DNA of 64,000 nucleotides from CAZSSH01 sp964609825 (GTDB taxonomy: Bacteria > Verrucomicrobiota > Lentisphaeria > Victivallales > Victivallaceae). Location of the stretch: positions 372,001 through 436,000 of the forward strand of contig CAZSSH010000010.1 in assembly GCA_964609825.1 (NCBI GenBank), in the 5' to 3' direction. Both the position numbers and the translations under genes were made by a program. This document shows positions 16,953 through 26,085 of the stretch, piece after piece (within the stretch, counting starts at the first letter, position 1; each line of letters opens with the position of its first letter). The notes under the pieces were generated by a model. It had not been told where the DNA came from, did no database searches, and was given only the letters and a program-made list of their open reading frames with translations.

Positions 16953-17978
16953 ATGGAAAAATATATGTCACTGCGGCAATTTGCCAGACTGGCCGGGGTG
17001 TCCCCCGCAACAGTATCTCAGGTTTACGCCAATCCGGACCGGGTCAAAACCGATACCGTTAAACGTGTTTTAGAGCTGGCGGATCATATCGGATTTACCC
17101 CCAGCAATGTCGCCCGCGCCGCATTCGGCGCATCCACCCGCAGCGTCGGGGTGGTGCTGCCGACCTTTACCGACACTTTTGATGAAGTCGCGCTTGGGAT
17201 CCAAAAGGTACTTGTGGAGGCCGATTATCTGCCGATTTTTGTGGCGGACAACGGCCCCTCGGAGGGATTGCTGACGCGGCTCCTTAAGCACAATGTTGAT
17301 GCCGTCATTTTTGGCGCCAGTGATGAGCGGATCAATTTGTCCGAATACTGCCGCAAACAAATGACGCGCTTGCCGGTGGTGGTGATCAACACGCCGCGGC
17401 CCGGTTTTGCGGCGGACTCGGTGCTCAACGACGGTGCTGATGGCGGCAGACAGGCGGCCGAGTTTTTCCTGAAAGCGGGACACCGGCAATTCGGTTTCTG
17501 CGGGTTTGGCGAGGGTATCTGCAACGATAGTATGGTACGCTTTGACGGTTTTTATAAAACTTTGACCGACCGCGGTGGAGAGTTGTTGCCCTGTAATATT
17601 GCGCAATTAAGCTCGGACAGCTCCGACCCCGATATTTACAAACGTTTGACCGGGGAAGTGGCAAAAATGTTGAGTTTGCCGACGCGCCCCAGTGCATTTT
17701 TTTGCGCTTCCGATCACTTGGCGCTGGCGGTTTATGAGGCCGCACAGCAAAATCATCTGAGCATTCCCGATGATTTGAGTGTAATCGGTTTCGGGAATCT
17801 GCCTTTTGCTGCTCATTTGGGGGTGCCTTTAAGCTCGATCCGACAAAATCCGGTTACGCTTGGCGAGAAGACTGCGGCACTGCTTTTAGACCGGCTCTCC
17901 GGCAAAGATTTTCCTGTTCAATCCATTTTGATACCGGTACAACTAATTAATAGAAAATCAGTTTCCCCAAAAAAATAA
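16953..17978 (+). CDS. LacI-family transcriptional regulator
   Basis: A 341-residue LacI/GalR protein. The N-terminal helix-turn-helix is MSLRQFARLAGVSPATVSQVYA with the hinge-like ELADHIGFTPSNVARA, followed by a periplasmic-binding-like sensor (about 65-335) containing SVGVVLPTF, GHRQFGFCGFG and PSAFFCASDHLA. The tail varies from the usual LacI consensus. ATG 16953 has GGAG seven bases upstream. It is the first gene of module 2 and is followed after 15 bases by a pseudopilin; its own promoter carries repeated operator-like sites, so it probably controls the whole cluster and itself in response to a plant-polysaccharide sugar. Confidence 0.92.
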   Translation: MEKYMSLRQFARLAGVSPATVSQVYANPDRVKTDTVKRVLELADHIGFTPSNVARAAFGASTRSVGVVLPTFTDTFDEVALGIQKVLVEADYLPIFVADNGPSEGLLTRLLKHNVDAVIFGASDERINLSEYCRKQMTRLPVVVINTPRPGFAADSVLNDGADGGRQAAEFFLKAGHRQFGFCGFGEGICNDSMVRFDGFYKTLTDRGGELLPCNIAQLSSDSSDPDIYKRLTGEVAKMLSLPTRPSAFFCASDHLALAVYEAAQQNHLSIPDDLSVIGFGNLPFAAHLGVPLSSIRQNPVTLGEKTAALLLDRLSGKDFPVQSILIPVQLINRKSVSPKK

Positions 17979-17993
17979 CGAGGAGGAGAGTTG

Positions 17994-18713
17994 ATGAAAA
18001 AGCGTATTTTATTTACACTGATTGAGCTTTTGGTGGTGATTGCAATTATTGCAATTTTAGCATCCATGCTCTTGCCGGCGCTCAACAAAGCCAGAGATAA
18101 GGCTAAATCCGTCAAATGTACCAACAATTTAAAGCAAATCGGGCTGGCGCTTCATATGTACGGTCAGGACAATCAGGGATACGCTCCTCCGGGAGATTTG
18201 CAAAGCTGGGGGGTATGGCCAAAAATCGGTTTTTTTACCAATTGGGCAACTTACGTGGGGTATTATTCCGGATTTATTCAGGCAAACGATGCTCAAAAAA
18301 TTTATGGTTATGACAATTCCCCGTCAATAAATACGATTTTGGGATGCCCCGCTAATGTCAGAGCAGTGATTAACTCGATTCAACTTCGGACCAATTATGC
18401 TTACAGCAATGAATTGTACAGCAAGACCACCAGCCGCAGACCATTCAACAAATGCCTCGAGCCGGGGCCAAGCAAGACCGCGATGGTAGCGGACGGCTAT
18501 AACGATGCCTCAATTGCACAGACGCGGGTTTACCATCTCGTCGGCTTTGGGTTTTACCCTTATGTCGGTCCGGTGCATAATAACCTTAAGGCCAATATGG
18601 TCTATGTCGACGGGCACGTGGGAATGCCGCGGTTGACTATCATTTACAGCGACCGCAAGGCGCGGTTATACGAATCTTGTTTCCGCGGTGGTTATCTCGC
18701 CGGCATAAGATAA
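17994..18713 (+). CDS. Prepilin-type H-X9-DG pseudopilin
   Basis: A 239-residue pseudopilin. Residues 6-22 are FTLIELLVVIAIIAILA, followed by SMLLPALNKARDKAK and the Cys-containing KCTNNLKQIGLALHMYGQD segment usual for this family. The C-terminus has a His and, ten residues later, DGH (MVYVDGHV), a variant of the H-X9-DG motif. ATG 17994 with AGGAGGAG five bases upstream is preferred over TTG 17991. It lies between the LacI regulator and the secreted proteins of module 2. As with the copies at 7895 and 59032, it would be anchored in the inner membrane after prepilin peptidase cleavage. Confidence 0.92.
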   Translation: MKKRILFTLIELLVVIAIIAILASMLLPALNKARDKAKSVKCTNNLKQIGLALHMYGQDNQGYAPPGDLQSWGVWPKIGFFTNWATYVGYYSGFIQANDAQKIYGYDNSPSINTILGCPANVRAVINSIQLRTNYAYSNELYSKTTSRRPFNKCLEPGPSKTAMVADGYNDASIAQTRVYHLVGFGFYPYVGPVHNNLKANMVYVDGHVGMPRLTIIYSDRKARLYESCFRGGYLAGIR

Positions 18714-18739
18714 ATCGTTCAATAAAGGAATCATATACC

Positions 18740-20722
18740 ATGCATTGCTGTCAATTTATCCTGATGATGTTTGCTGTCGGTACATTGGCCGCCGAGACCA
18801 CTGCGATCAAGCCAGCCGACAAAACTGATATCAGGGTAAATCCGATGCAGCTCACTGCAAGTTTTTCCGGACAAGACGATGTCTCAGAGTTGCATAAATT
18901 TACGCCGGCGGTCGGGTGGGAGCCGATTCCCATTGGCGGCAAATTAACTGACGACAACCCGTACATCGAGATGGCAAATTATATCGTTGACCAACTTTAT
19001 ATCCATAAAGTCAAGCCGAGTGAGTCTGCCGAGTTTTGGGATCAGCCTGCGTTTTGGTTGGCTTGGGGCGCCACCGCACCGGAAAGCCGTTTTTGCAATG
19101 ACCCCAAATTGAATGAATTCGCCTTGGAAGAGCTTGATCGCTGGACGCTTGCGCTCGAAAAGAAACCTCAGGGATTTTGGGCGGGGATCCCCGCACTCCA
19201 AACGGTCGATTTTTGGCGACGGAGCGGCAAGCTCTCCAAAGACCGGATCGATCAGCTGCTGAAAAGACTGCAACCTTCGGTCGAGCAGGTGCTTAAATCG
19301 CAAGAAAATAAATCATGGTTGTCCACGACGCCCAATATCATGCATCAAGCTGCCGCTGAACTGGCGTTGGCAGCCTCAATCTTTGAAGCCGCAAAATTTG
19401 CTCCGGATCGGATTGATGTATATCGCAACGCGGCCCAAAAAAGTATCGAAAATGCCGAGAAATATAGCCTCCCCGGCGGTGCGTACTCCTATATGCCGGG
19501 CACCGGACCGGATGTGACATACTATAACTTTGACGCGATTTTTTTGGGGATATATTATCTGACGACCGGAGACAAACAGGTCCGCAACCGTTTGACGGCG
19601 ATGGCCGAGTGGAGCCGCTCGGTTGATCGCTTCGGGTGGGGGTTGTCATTTTCCGCTCCGTGGTGGAAGCATTTTCCGGGGCGGAGCGGCGTATTTTACG
19701 GTGGCGAAGTAATTGCCGGGGTTTCCGGGGACCCGTTGACGGCATCGGTAATGAAAATACGGCGAACCTGGCGGCAAAATCACTATTATATGTACTACGC
19801 AATGTTGTTTTACCGTAATCTGGCGACATCCGAAATATCTGATCGCTGCGAATATGACCGCAACTCCAACGGTCCGGCGTTGCGGATTGGGATATTGGAT
19901 GTCGAAATGCCGTTTCAATCGCGTAACGAATGCACGGCCGGACTTTCTTTGGGGGCCAAAAATCCGGATATTCTCATGTCCGCCACACTCGCTCCAATGC
20001 GAAAAGAACTTGAGCCGGGAATTGATAATCTTGGCATTATCGGCAGCGGCCATACGCAAGTCTTTTGCGATGAATATTTAAAACAAAGCACATTGATCGG
20101 CGAGCGTTGGATTGCTCAAGCGGTTACTTATTGCCCGGCATGGGGTATTTTTTCCCTTAAAGACCGGGAGGGGTTTCAGCGTACCGATATCTATTTTGCC
20201 GATGAAAACGGCCTTGCCGGAGCAATTTATCTGCAATGCAGCCGAACACCGCCGCCGGATGATATCAAACTTTTTATCCGGACCAGAGGGAATTTTGAGG
20301 TACGCAACAACAAAGAGTTGGTTTCCGCCCGGATGATCATTAATGTCGGCGGAGATTTTGAGTCTCTCAAACTTGGACCGCCGCAAAATTATGAGTTAAA
20401 TATATGGGAAGCACAATGGAAATCGGTTGCCAAACCCGGCGCAATTTATATTGCGACGATAGCGGCATTTCCGTTTGGGTGCGACGGTACCGTTGAGTCT
20501 GCGACAGAAAGCAACGGCTTATTTTCCGTCCTCCTTAATCGCCCCAAAGGGGAACAAATTGAATTATGCTATAATTTGGGGATTACAAAAAAAATCACCC
20601 CGTCGCCCGGTAAAAGCGTTTGGCGTAAATCGGCGGGCAAAGAGTACAACACGGTCCGATGTGATACCGCTTTTGAGTTTGAATCGGGAGAGTTGATTAT
20701 TTTGCGGACAACCAAAAAATAA
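18740..20722 (+). CDS. Secreted protein with mosaic N-terminus and probable (alpha/alpha) toroid domain
   Basis: A 660-residue secreted protein. Residues 1-18 (MHCCQFILMMFAVGTLAA) form a signal peptide nearly identical to that of the GH39-like gene at 21048. Residues 35-62 (VNPMQLTASFSGQDDV ... AVGWE) match the N-terminal strand of the second GH39-like gene at 24398. The rest shares nothing with them: a long helical region (about 75-350) with paired helices, like the (alpha/alpha) barrels of polysaccharide lyases and heparinase-type enzymes, then a beta-sandwich C-terminus (380-655). I cannot name the family. ATG 18740 has AAGGA 11 bases upstream. Position in module 2 suggests action on the same glycan. 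Confidence 0.7.
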   Translation: MHCCQFILMMFAVGTLAAETTAIKPADKTDIRVNPMQLTASFSGQDDVSELHKFTPAVGWEPIPIGGKLTDDNPYIEMANYIVDQLYIHKVKPSESAEFWDQPAFWLAWGATAPESRFCNDPKLNEFALEELDRWTLALEKKPQGFWAGIPALQTVDFWRRSGKLSKDRIDQLLKRLQPSVEQVLKSQENKSWLSTTPNIMHQAAAELALAASIFEAAKFAPDRIDVYRNAAQKSIENAEKYSLPGGAYSYMPGTGPDVTYYNFDAIFLGIYYLTTGDKQVRNRLTAMAEWSRSVDRFGWGLSFSAPWWKHFPGRSGVFYGGEVIAGVSGDPLTASVMKIRRTWRQNHYYMYYAMLFYRNLATSEISDRCEYDRNSNGPALRIGILDVEMPFQSRNECTAGLSLGAKNPDILMSATLAPMRKELEPGIDNLGIIGSGHTQVFCDEYLKQSTLIGERWIAQAVTYCPAWGIFSLKDREGFQRTDIYFADENGLAGAIYLQCSRTPPPDDIKLFIRTRGNFEVRNNKELVSARMIINVGGDFESLKLGPPQNYELNIWEAQWKSVAKPGAIYIATIAAFPFGCDGTVESATESNGLFSVLLNRPKGEQIELCYNLGITKKITPSPGKSVWRKSAGKEYNTVRCDTAFEFESGELIILRTTKK

Positions 20723-20730
20723 AACTGGAG

Positions 20731-20810
20731 GATTGATAAGGAGTCGATTCATCATTGTGTTTGCGGCATTTTTGCCGTTGTTGGCATAGTCTTGGAGCAT
20801 CGCAGCGTAC
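20731..20810 (+). pseudogene. Decayed copy of the 5' end of the GH39-like gene
   Basis: About 80 bases match the start of the gene at 24398 (region 24380-24466), including its RBS context and signal-peptide codons. The start ATG is changed to AAG and a Trp codon has become TAG, so it cannot be translated. It seems to be what remains of a third GH39-like paralog or of a recombination between paralogs. The rest of the gap (20811-21047) has no gene or other feature that I can support apart from the RBS AAAGGA of the next gene. Confidence 0.65.
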
Positions 20811-21047
20811 AGCTCTCCCCGGCGCTTTTTACGCGATGGCAGCTACCGGTTTGACGACTGCAAGACGCTGCGGTCGGATGTGCATTTTGCTGCCGTTTTG
20901 AGACGATATGCAAATTCAAAAAAAGGAGAATTACCGGCAAAAACAGATAAACCTGATCGGCAATGTCATTATCGGCATTGGAAATTACAAATATTTTTCG
21001 CAAAATTTCGTACATTAACTGTCATTTGCATAAAGGAATGAGATACC

Positions 21048-22661
21048 ATGCATTGTTGTCAATTTATCCTGATGATGCTCCTTGTTACCGGTACATTGGC
21101 CGCCGGGACCATTGAGGTTAACCCGTCGGTTAAAACAAATGTTACCGGCAAAGATGACTTGGCGCAGTTGAAAAAATTGGCGTTAAGTGTCGGTTGGGAT
21201 TTTCAGCCCAACGCCGAAACCACTGCCGGGCTTAAAAAAATCGGTGTGCGGAAAATCCGAGGGATCAATGTGACGCCGCCGCCGGGCGCATTTAACGACA
21301 AGGGCGAGTATATTATTGACGACACCAAACCGTCGCGGCTCAAGCAGCAGCTTAAGACTTGCGAAGAAATCGGCGCAACCCCGTTGATTATCATGACCGA
21401 TATGCCCAAGGCGTTGATGCGTACCATCAATGCCGACTCTGATGAGGCGCGGGTGATGGGGCTCAAGCGCAACACCTCCTTCGGCCCCACGGATTATCAG
21501 AAATTTCGCGAATATCATATTGCGTTGTTTGAATATGTCTTAATCAAAAAAGGGTTCAAAAACGCGGTCTTTGAAGCGTTTAACGAGCCGGACATCGGCG
21601 GCATTCCGGTACCGGAGCCCCCGACTCCGGAGCGCGGCTCCGCCAAACTCTATGATGCGATGATGCGGATGTATCAGGAGATATCGGCGGCCGCCATCGA
21701 GTTTGAGAAGCGTCATCCCGACCTTAAAGTGACGCTTGGCGGACCGGCGCTCTCTTGGGCTTATACTTTTAAATACGGCTCGTTTAACTGGGGGGAAAAG
21801 TTTCTCCGCGACTGTGCTCAAAAAAAGTTGAAGCTGGATTTTATGTCAATTCATTATTACGGCAACATCTCCTCGCTGCACGGGGAATACAAAGCCAATT
21901 ATCCCTCGTTTGCGGAAATGATCGGGAGTCTCAAAAAAGTACGCGATGCCGTCTTGCCGGGGTTGCCGATCCAGATGAATGAATGGGGTCCGAGTTATCA
22001 TGTCAATTTTTCACCGTCGGCCATGGTCAATGCCAGTCACATCGGCTGCGCGTGGGATGCCGATTTTTTAATCACCATGCTCGAAAACGGGATTGACAAT
22101 GCCAATTTCTTGGTTACTACCGATTTGGCCGCGCAACGTGACGGCAAGCTGGAAAACGTCTGGGGATGGTGCTCGTTTTTTGTCAACCCTAATATGTTTG
22201 GCGGCAAAGCCTGGCCCAAAGCGGCGTACAATTTAATAACCATGATTTCATCTCTGGATGGTTACCGGATCAAGTCTGCCAACGACGGAGCGGTCAATAC
22301 CTTTGCAGTCGCCGATCCGCAAAAGAAAAAAATTCAGATATTAATTTGGAATTATAAGGCCGAAATTCCCGAGGGCGGTGTTGCCAAAGATCTCTCGGTG
22401 TCGCAGACGCCGGACATCAAAATCCCTGATGCTAAAAAATTTTTCGGCAGTGATAAGGTAAGTATCCGTTGTCAGACGATTGATGAAAATCACGCCAATG
22501 CTTATGGCGCCTACAGCCGCGGCGAACCGCTGACCGCGGACAATACCGCATTAAAGGTAACAGACCGCTCGGACCTCGAGCTTAACCGCGAACTGCTATC
22601 GTTTCCGGTCAAACTTTCTCCGTCATCGGTGACACTGGTTGAAATTGAAGGGTTAAAATGA
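21048..22661 (+). CDS. Secreted GH39-like glycoside hydrolase, copy 1
   Basis: A 537-residue secreted clan GH-A hydrolase. Signal peptide about 1-19 (MHCCQFILMMLLVTGTLAAG). The TIM barrel shows the acid/base motif FEAFNEPDIGG with E180 and the nucleophile motif QMNEWGPSYH with E312, together with SIHYYGN; this combination fits GH39 (beta-xylosidase/iduronidase type) or a close relative. A C-terminal beta-sandwich follows (about 410-537). The gene is strongly similar to the one at 24398, more than half of residues identical by eye in the barrel. It overlaps the esterase gene by ATGA. Substrate probably a xylan-like glycan given the esterase neighbour; inference only. Confidence 0.82.
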   Translation: MHCCQFILMMLLVTGTLAAGTIEVNPSVKTNVTGKDDLAQLKKLALSVGWDFQPNAETTAGLKKIGVRKIRGINVTPPPGAFNDKGEYIIDDTKPSRLKQQLKTCEEIGATPLIIMTDMPKALMRTINADSDEARVMGLKRNTSFGPTDYQKFREYHIALFEYVLIKKGFKNAVFEAFNEPDIGGIPVPEPPTPERGSAKLYDAMMRMYQEISAAAIEFEKRHPDLKVTLGGPALSWAYTFKYGSFNWGEKFLRDCAQKKLKLDFMSIHYYGNISSLHGEYKANYPSFAEMIGSLKKVRDAVLPGLPIQMNEWGPSYHVNFSPSAMVNASHIGCAWDADFLITMLENGIDNANFLVTTDLAAQRDGKLENVWGWCSFFVNPNMFGGKAWPKAAYNLITMISSLDGYRIKSANDGAVNTFAVADPQKKKIQILIWNYKAEIPEGGVAKDLSVSQTPDIKIPDAKKFFGSDKVSIRCQTIDENHANAYGAYSRGEPLTADNTALKVTDRSDLELNRELLSFPVKLSPSSVTLVEIEGLK

Positions 22662-24355
22662 AAAGGTCAGTTATCATTGGTTTATGTGCAACCTTGTTGA
22701 TGCTCCAAGGGGCGGCTGTTGTCGCGGCGGATTATTTCGACGCTCCGTCAACCCCGTTGAATGTCAAGGTGTTGGAGGAAAAAGTCGACAACGGCATCCG
22801 GCTGCGCCGCTTGGAGTTTGACGGCAGGCCGCTGGCCGGCGGGCAAGTCAGCCGTATTTACGCTTTGTATGCCGCTCCGGTCAAGCCGGGCAAATATCCT
22901 TGCATTTTGCACATCCATGGCGGCGGCCAGACTGCCGACCCGGCGATCGTGTCGGCATGGGCCCGCGAGGATTACGCCGCCATTACCTTTGACTGGACCG
23001 GTGATATGGACGGCAAAATTGCGGGCAAACGCCCCTTTAGCTGTTTCGGCCAAGATACCAAGCGCAACAACAATGACGCCATGTTTCCGCCCGATGGCGC
23101 CGACTCGCGCGTCCGGGACATTATCATCTCCGCCCGGCGCGCCATTGATTATCTGGAGCAGCAGCCCGAATGCGATGCCGAAAAACTTGGTGTTTCCGGC
23201 ATCAGCTGGGGCGGCCTCAGTACCTGGCTCCTGGCCGGGGTGGAGCCGCGCGTCACAGCGATATCTCCGGTGTATCTGGGCGGCAAATTCGGCCCGCAGC
23301 CGTATCGGCTGACCGGTCCCTTGATATATTGCAAAGAGCCCGACCGCAAGCTTTGGCTGGACCGCTTTGATCCGGCCAATCATTGGAGCAAGCATCCGGT
23401 GCCGGTGTTGTTTCTTACGGGGAGCAATGATATCTTTTTTCCGCTGCCCGGCGTGATCCGGTTGCTTTCGGCATTGCCCGGAGAGAAAACACTGGTCGTT
23501 TATCCCAATGTCAATCACAGCCTTGCTTTTGCCGAAATACAGAAACAGCAGTTGCCTTGGTTTAACGCCAAGCTCAAAGCTGCCGCTTCCCGGCGTCCGG
23601 CATTTGAGGAGTTATCCGTCGACGGCAACGCAGTCAAGGGCAAAATTGCCGGCCCGGCGGATACCAAGCTTACACTCTATTATCTCTGGTCAACCGGTCC
23701 GACGGCATTTGACGACCCCAAGCAGGAGTTCAAAGCCCGGGCGGTGGACAAGACGCAAAACAATTTCAGTTTTGAGTTGCCCGATACCGCTCCGGCGGCG
23801 ACGCAAAAATATCTTTGCTGGTATCTCACCGCCGAGAGTGCGGGATTGATGTCCTCCACGCTGCCGCAAATCAAAGAAGTAACGTCGGTCGCGGAGGCGG
23901 CGGTGCAATCGGCTGATCCCGGCAACCTTTTTACCGATCCGTCGCTGGAAACGCAACGCAACTCGGGCAAAAACGGTCCGGTTTACCTCAATGCCGTCGG
24001 CGGGATGCAAACTGACGCTACCGGTGACAAGGCTCGCTCCGGCAAAAGTGCGATTTTAATCGACGCTCAACACAATGTGGCGATGCAGGCTGCCAACCCC
24101 GGAGTCAAAAGCATCCGATACGCCGTATTTGCGCGCGGCAGCCAAAAGGAAGGGGTTGTCCAGCTGCAGATTAATTTTATGAATGGCAATCAACTGATCA
24201 CCCATAAAGTTGTAAGTCAAAAAGTCACTCCGGACGCTTGGAGTGAAGTTGTATTGGAAACCCCGCTGCCGGAGGGTACAAATCAGATGTTTTTATTCCT
24301 CAAAGGGGGAGACTATTATGCCGATGATTTGTTTCTCGGCGCGGGGGCAAATTAA
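22658..24355 (+). CDS. Secreted acetylxylan-esterase-like alpha/beta hydrolase with C-terminal carbohydrate-binding domain
   Basis: A 565-residue secreted protein. Signal peptide about 1-23 (IIGLCATLLMLQGAAVVAA). The alpha/beta hydrolase domain (about 45-320) has ILHIHGGGQ as oxyanion region, nucleophile S183 in GISWGG, D258 in GSNDIFF and H287 in NVNHS, a complete catalytic triad of the acetylxylan esterase/dienelactone hydrolase type. Residues about 415-565 form a beta-sandwich resembling CBM4/9-type binding modules (FTDPSLE, AVFARGSQKEG, ADDLFLG). It is coupled to the preceding GH39-like gene by ATGA. The likely role is removal of acyl groups from the glycan attacked by the GH39-like enzymes. 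Confidence 0.8.
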   Translation: MKRSVIIGLCATLLMLQGAAVVAADYFDAPSTPLNVKVLEEKVDNGIRLRRLEFDGRPLAGGQVSRIYALYAAPVKPGKYPCILHIHGGGQTADPAIVSAWAREDYAAITFDWTGDMDGKIAGKRPFSCFGQDTKRNNNDAMFPPDGADSRVRDIIISARRAIDYLEQQPECDAEKLGVSGISWGGLSTWLLAGVEPRVTAISPVYLGGKFGPQPYRLTGPLIYCKEPDRKLWLDRFDPANHWSKHPVPVLFLTGSNDIFFPLPGVIRLLSALPGEKTLVVYPNVNHSLAFAEIQKQQLPWFNAKLKAAASRRPAFEELSVDGNAVKGKIAGPADTKLTLYYLWSTGPTAFDDPKQEFKARAVDKTQNNFSFELPDTAPAATQKYLCWYLTAESAGLMSSTLPQIKEVTSVAEAAVQSADPGNLFTDPSLETQRNSGKNGPVYLNAVGGMQTDATGDKARSGKSAILIDAQHNVAMQAANPGVKSIRYAVFARGSQKEGVVQLQINFMNGNQLITHKVVSQKVTPDAWSEVVLETPLPEGTNQMFLFLKGGDYYADDLFLGAGAN

Positions 24356-24397
24356 GCAAAGAGTTCAATTGATACCAATAATAGGAAAGGATTACTA

Positions 24398-26014
24398 ATG
24401 AGTCGAGTCATGATTGTGTTTGCGGCGTTGCTGCCGCTGTTGGCCTGGTCTTTGGACATTGCGGTAAATCCGATGCAGCGCACGGGGAGTTTTTCCGGCC
24501 GTGACGATGTCGCGCAACTGCGCAAACTTACTTTGGCGGTGGGTTGGGAGTTTACTCCCGATGCCGAGACCACGGCGGCACTCAAGCGCCTTGGCGTGGG
24601 CAGACTTCGCTGTATCAATGTCGAGCAGCTTCCCGGCGCCTTTGATGCGGAGGGCAATTACCGGATCGATGACTCCAAGCCGTCACGGCTGGATGCACAT
24701 CTGGCTACCGCCAAAGAAATCGGGGCGGTGCCGCATATTATTGTCGGGCAAGGTATTCCCAAGCAGCTTCGCCGGACCATCACTGCCGAGAGCGACGAGG
24801 CAAAAGTCATGGGGTTAACGCGCAATGCCTCCGTGGGGCCGACCGATTATACTCTTTACCGCAACTACTATGTTGCTCTCTTTGAACATATTTTGCTCAA
24901 AAAAGAGGCGACCAACGCGGTATTTGAGGCGTTTAACGAGCCGGACATCGGCGGTGCGGTTTCTCCGGTGGCTCCCGTTCCGGCGCTGGGGTCGGCCCGG
25001 ATGTATGAAGGGACCTTTAAGTTGTACCGCGAAATTTCCGCCGCGGCCAAAATCGTCGAGGCGCGCAATCCCGGACTCAAGGTGGTATTGGGCGGCCCGG
25101 CGCTGGCGTGGGCTTATACCTATCGTTACGGTTCGTTCAACTGGAGCGAACAATTTATGCGTGACTGCGCCCGGGAGAAACTCAAGCTGGATTTCATCGG
25201 TCTTCACTTCTACGGCAATACTACCTCGATTAACGGTGAGTACAAAACCGCGTTTCCCTCCTTTGTCGAAATGCTTGCAGCACTAAAAAAAGTGCGCGAC
25301 GAGGAGTTGCCGGGCTTGCCGATTCAATTCAACGAGTGGGGTCCGAGTTATCATGTCAATTTAAACGCCGCCGCCATGGTCAATGCCGATCATATCGGGA
25401 CCGCCTGGTCGATGGAGTTTTTAAAGACCATGCTGGAGCAGGGCGTGGATGAGGCGATGTATTTGGTCACGACTGACAATGTGCAAAAAAAGGATGACAA
25501 ATTGGTCGATGTCTGGGGTTGGTGCGCTCTTTTTACCAACCCGCAAATTTACGGCAAGGCATATCCCAAATCAATTTTCAATCTGTTTGAAATGATCTCA
25601 TCCTTGCAGGGATACCGGGTGGAGTCCAGCCGCAACGGCGCGGTCAATACTTTTGCCGCGGCCAACCCCGAGAAGCGCAAGCTCTCAATCATCGTCTGGA
25701 ATTTCCGCGCCAGATTGCCGGAAAACGCCCCGGCAATCGAGGAGGGCGTGACCGAAATGATGGAACTGAATGTCAAACAGGCAAAGCAGTTTTTTCAAAC
25801 CGATCAGGTGCGTTTTACCCGTAAAATGATCAGCGAAAAACACGCCAACGCCTACGGAGCAAATTTGCGCAACGAAGTATTGTCGGCCGAAAACACCGGA
25901 TTACAAATCAATAATGAGGGCAAAGTTGATATTTCAGGCGGCACCTTTTTCGCCAAGCTTGAGTTGCCTCCCTCCAGTGTCTCTTTGATCGAAATCGAGG
26001 CCGTTGACAAATAA
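24398..26014 (+). CDS. Secreted GH39-like glycoside hydrolase, copy 2
   Basis: A 538-residue paralog of the enzyme at 21048. Signal peptide about 1-18 (VMIVFAALLPLLAWS). Acid/base E181 in FEAFNEPDIGG and nucleophile E313 in QFNEWGPSYH are both conserved, as are LGGPALAWAYTY and LHFYGN, so it should be active. The C-terminal beta-sandwich ends SSVSLIEIEA, as in copy 1. AAGGA lies upstream of ATG 24398. Two copies flanking one esterase point to tandem duplication; the N-terminal leader and about 30 residues after it recur in the mosaic gene at 18740 and in the relic at 20731. Confidence 0.82.
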   Translation: MSRVMIVFAALLPLLAWSLDIAVNPMQRTGSFSGRDDVAQLRKLTLAVGWEFTPDAETTAALKRLGVGRLRCINVEQLPGAFDAEGNYRIDDSKPSRLDAHLATAKEIGAVPHIIVGQGIPKQLRRTITAESDEAKVMGLTRNASVGPTDYTLYRNYYVALFEHILLKKEATNAVFEAFNEPDIGGAVSPVAPVPALGSARMYEGTFKLYREISAAAKIVEARNPGLKVVLGGPALAWAYTYRYGSFNWSEQFMRDCAREKLKLDFIGLHFYGNTTSINGEYKTAFPSFVEMLAALKKVRDEELPGLPIQFNEWGPSYHVNLNAAAMVNADHIGTAWSMEFLKTMLEQGVDEAMYLVTTDNVQKKDDKLVDVWGWCALFTNPQIYGKAYPKSIFNLFEMISSLQGYRVESSRNGAVNTFAAANPEKRKLSIIVWNFRARLPENAPAIEEGVTEMMELNVKQAKQFFQTDQVRFTRKMISEKHANAYGANLRNEVLSAENTGLQINNEGKVDISGGTFFAKLELPPSSVSLIEIEAVDK

Positions 26015-26036
26015 GTTTTGGGGCTGAAGTTTTCGG

Positions 26037-26057
26037 GGCGGGGATAAATTCCCCGCC
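26037..26057 (+). other. Intercistronic hairpin
   Basis: GGCGGGG (26037-26043) pairs with CCCCGCC (26051-26057) over a seven-base AT loop, followed by TTATTAATT. It could partly terminate or protect the upstream GH39-like mRNA. Confidence 0.5.
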
Positions 26058-26085
26058 TTATTAATTCAATATTGGAAAAGTAAAA

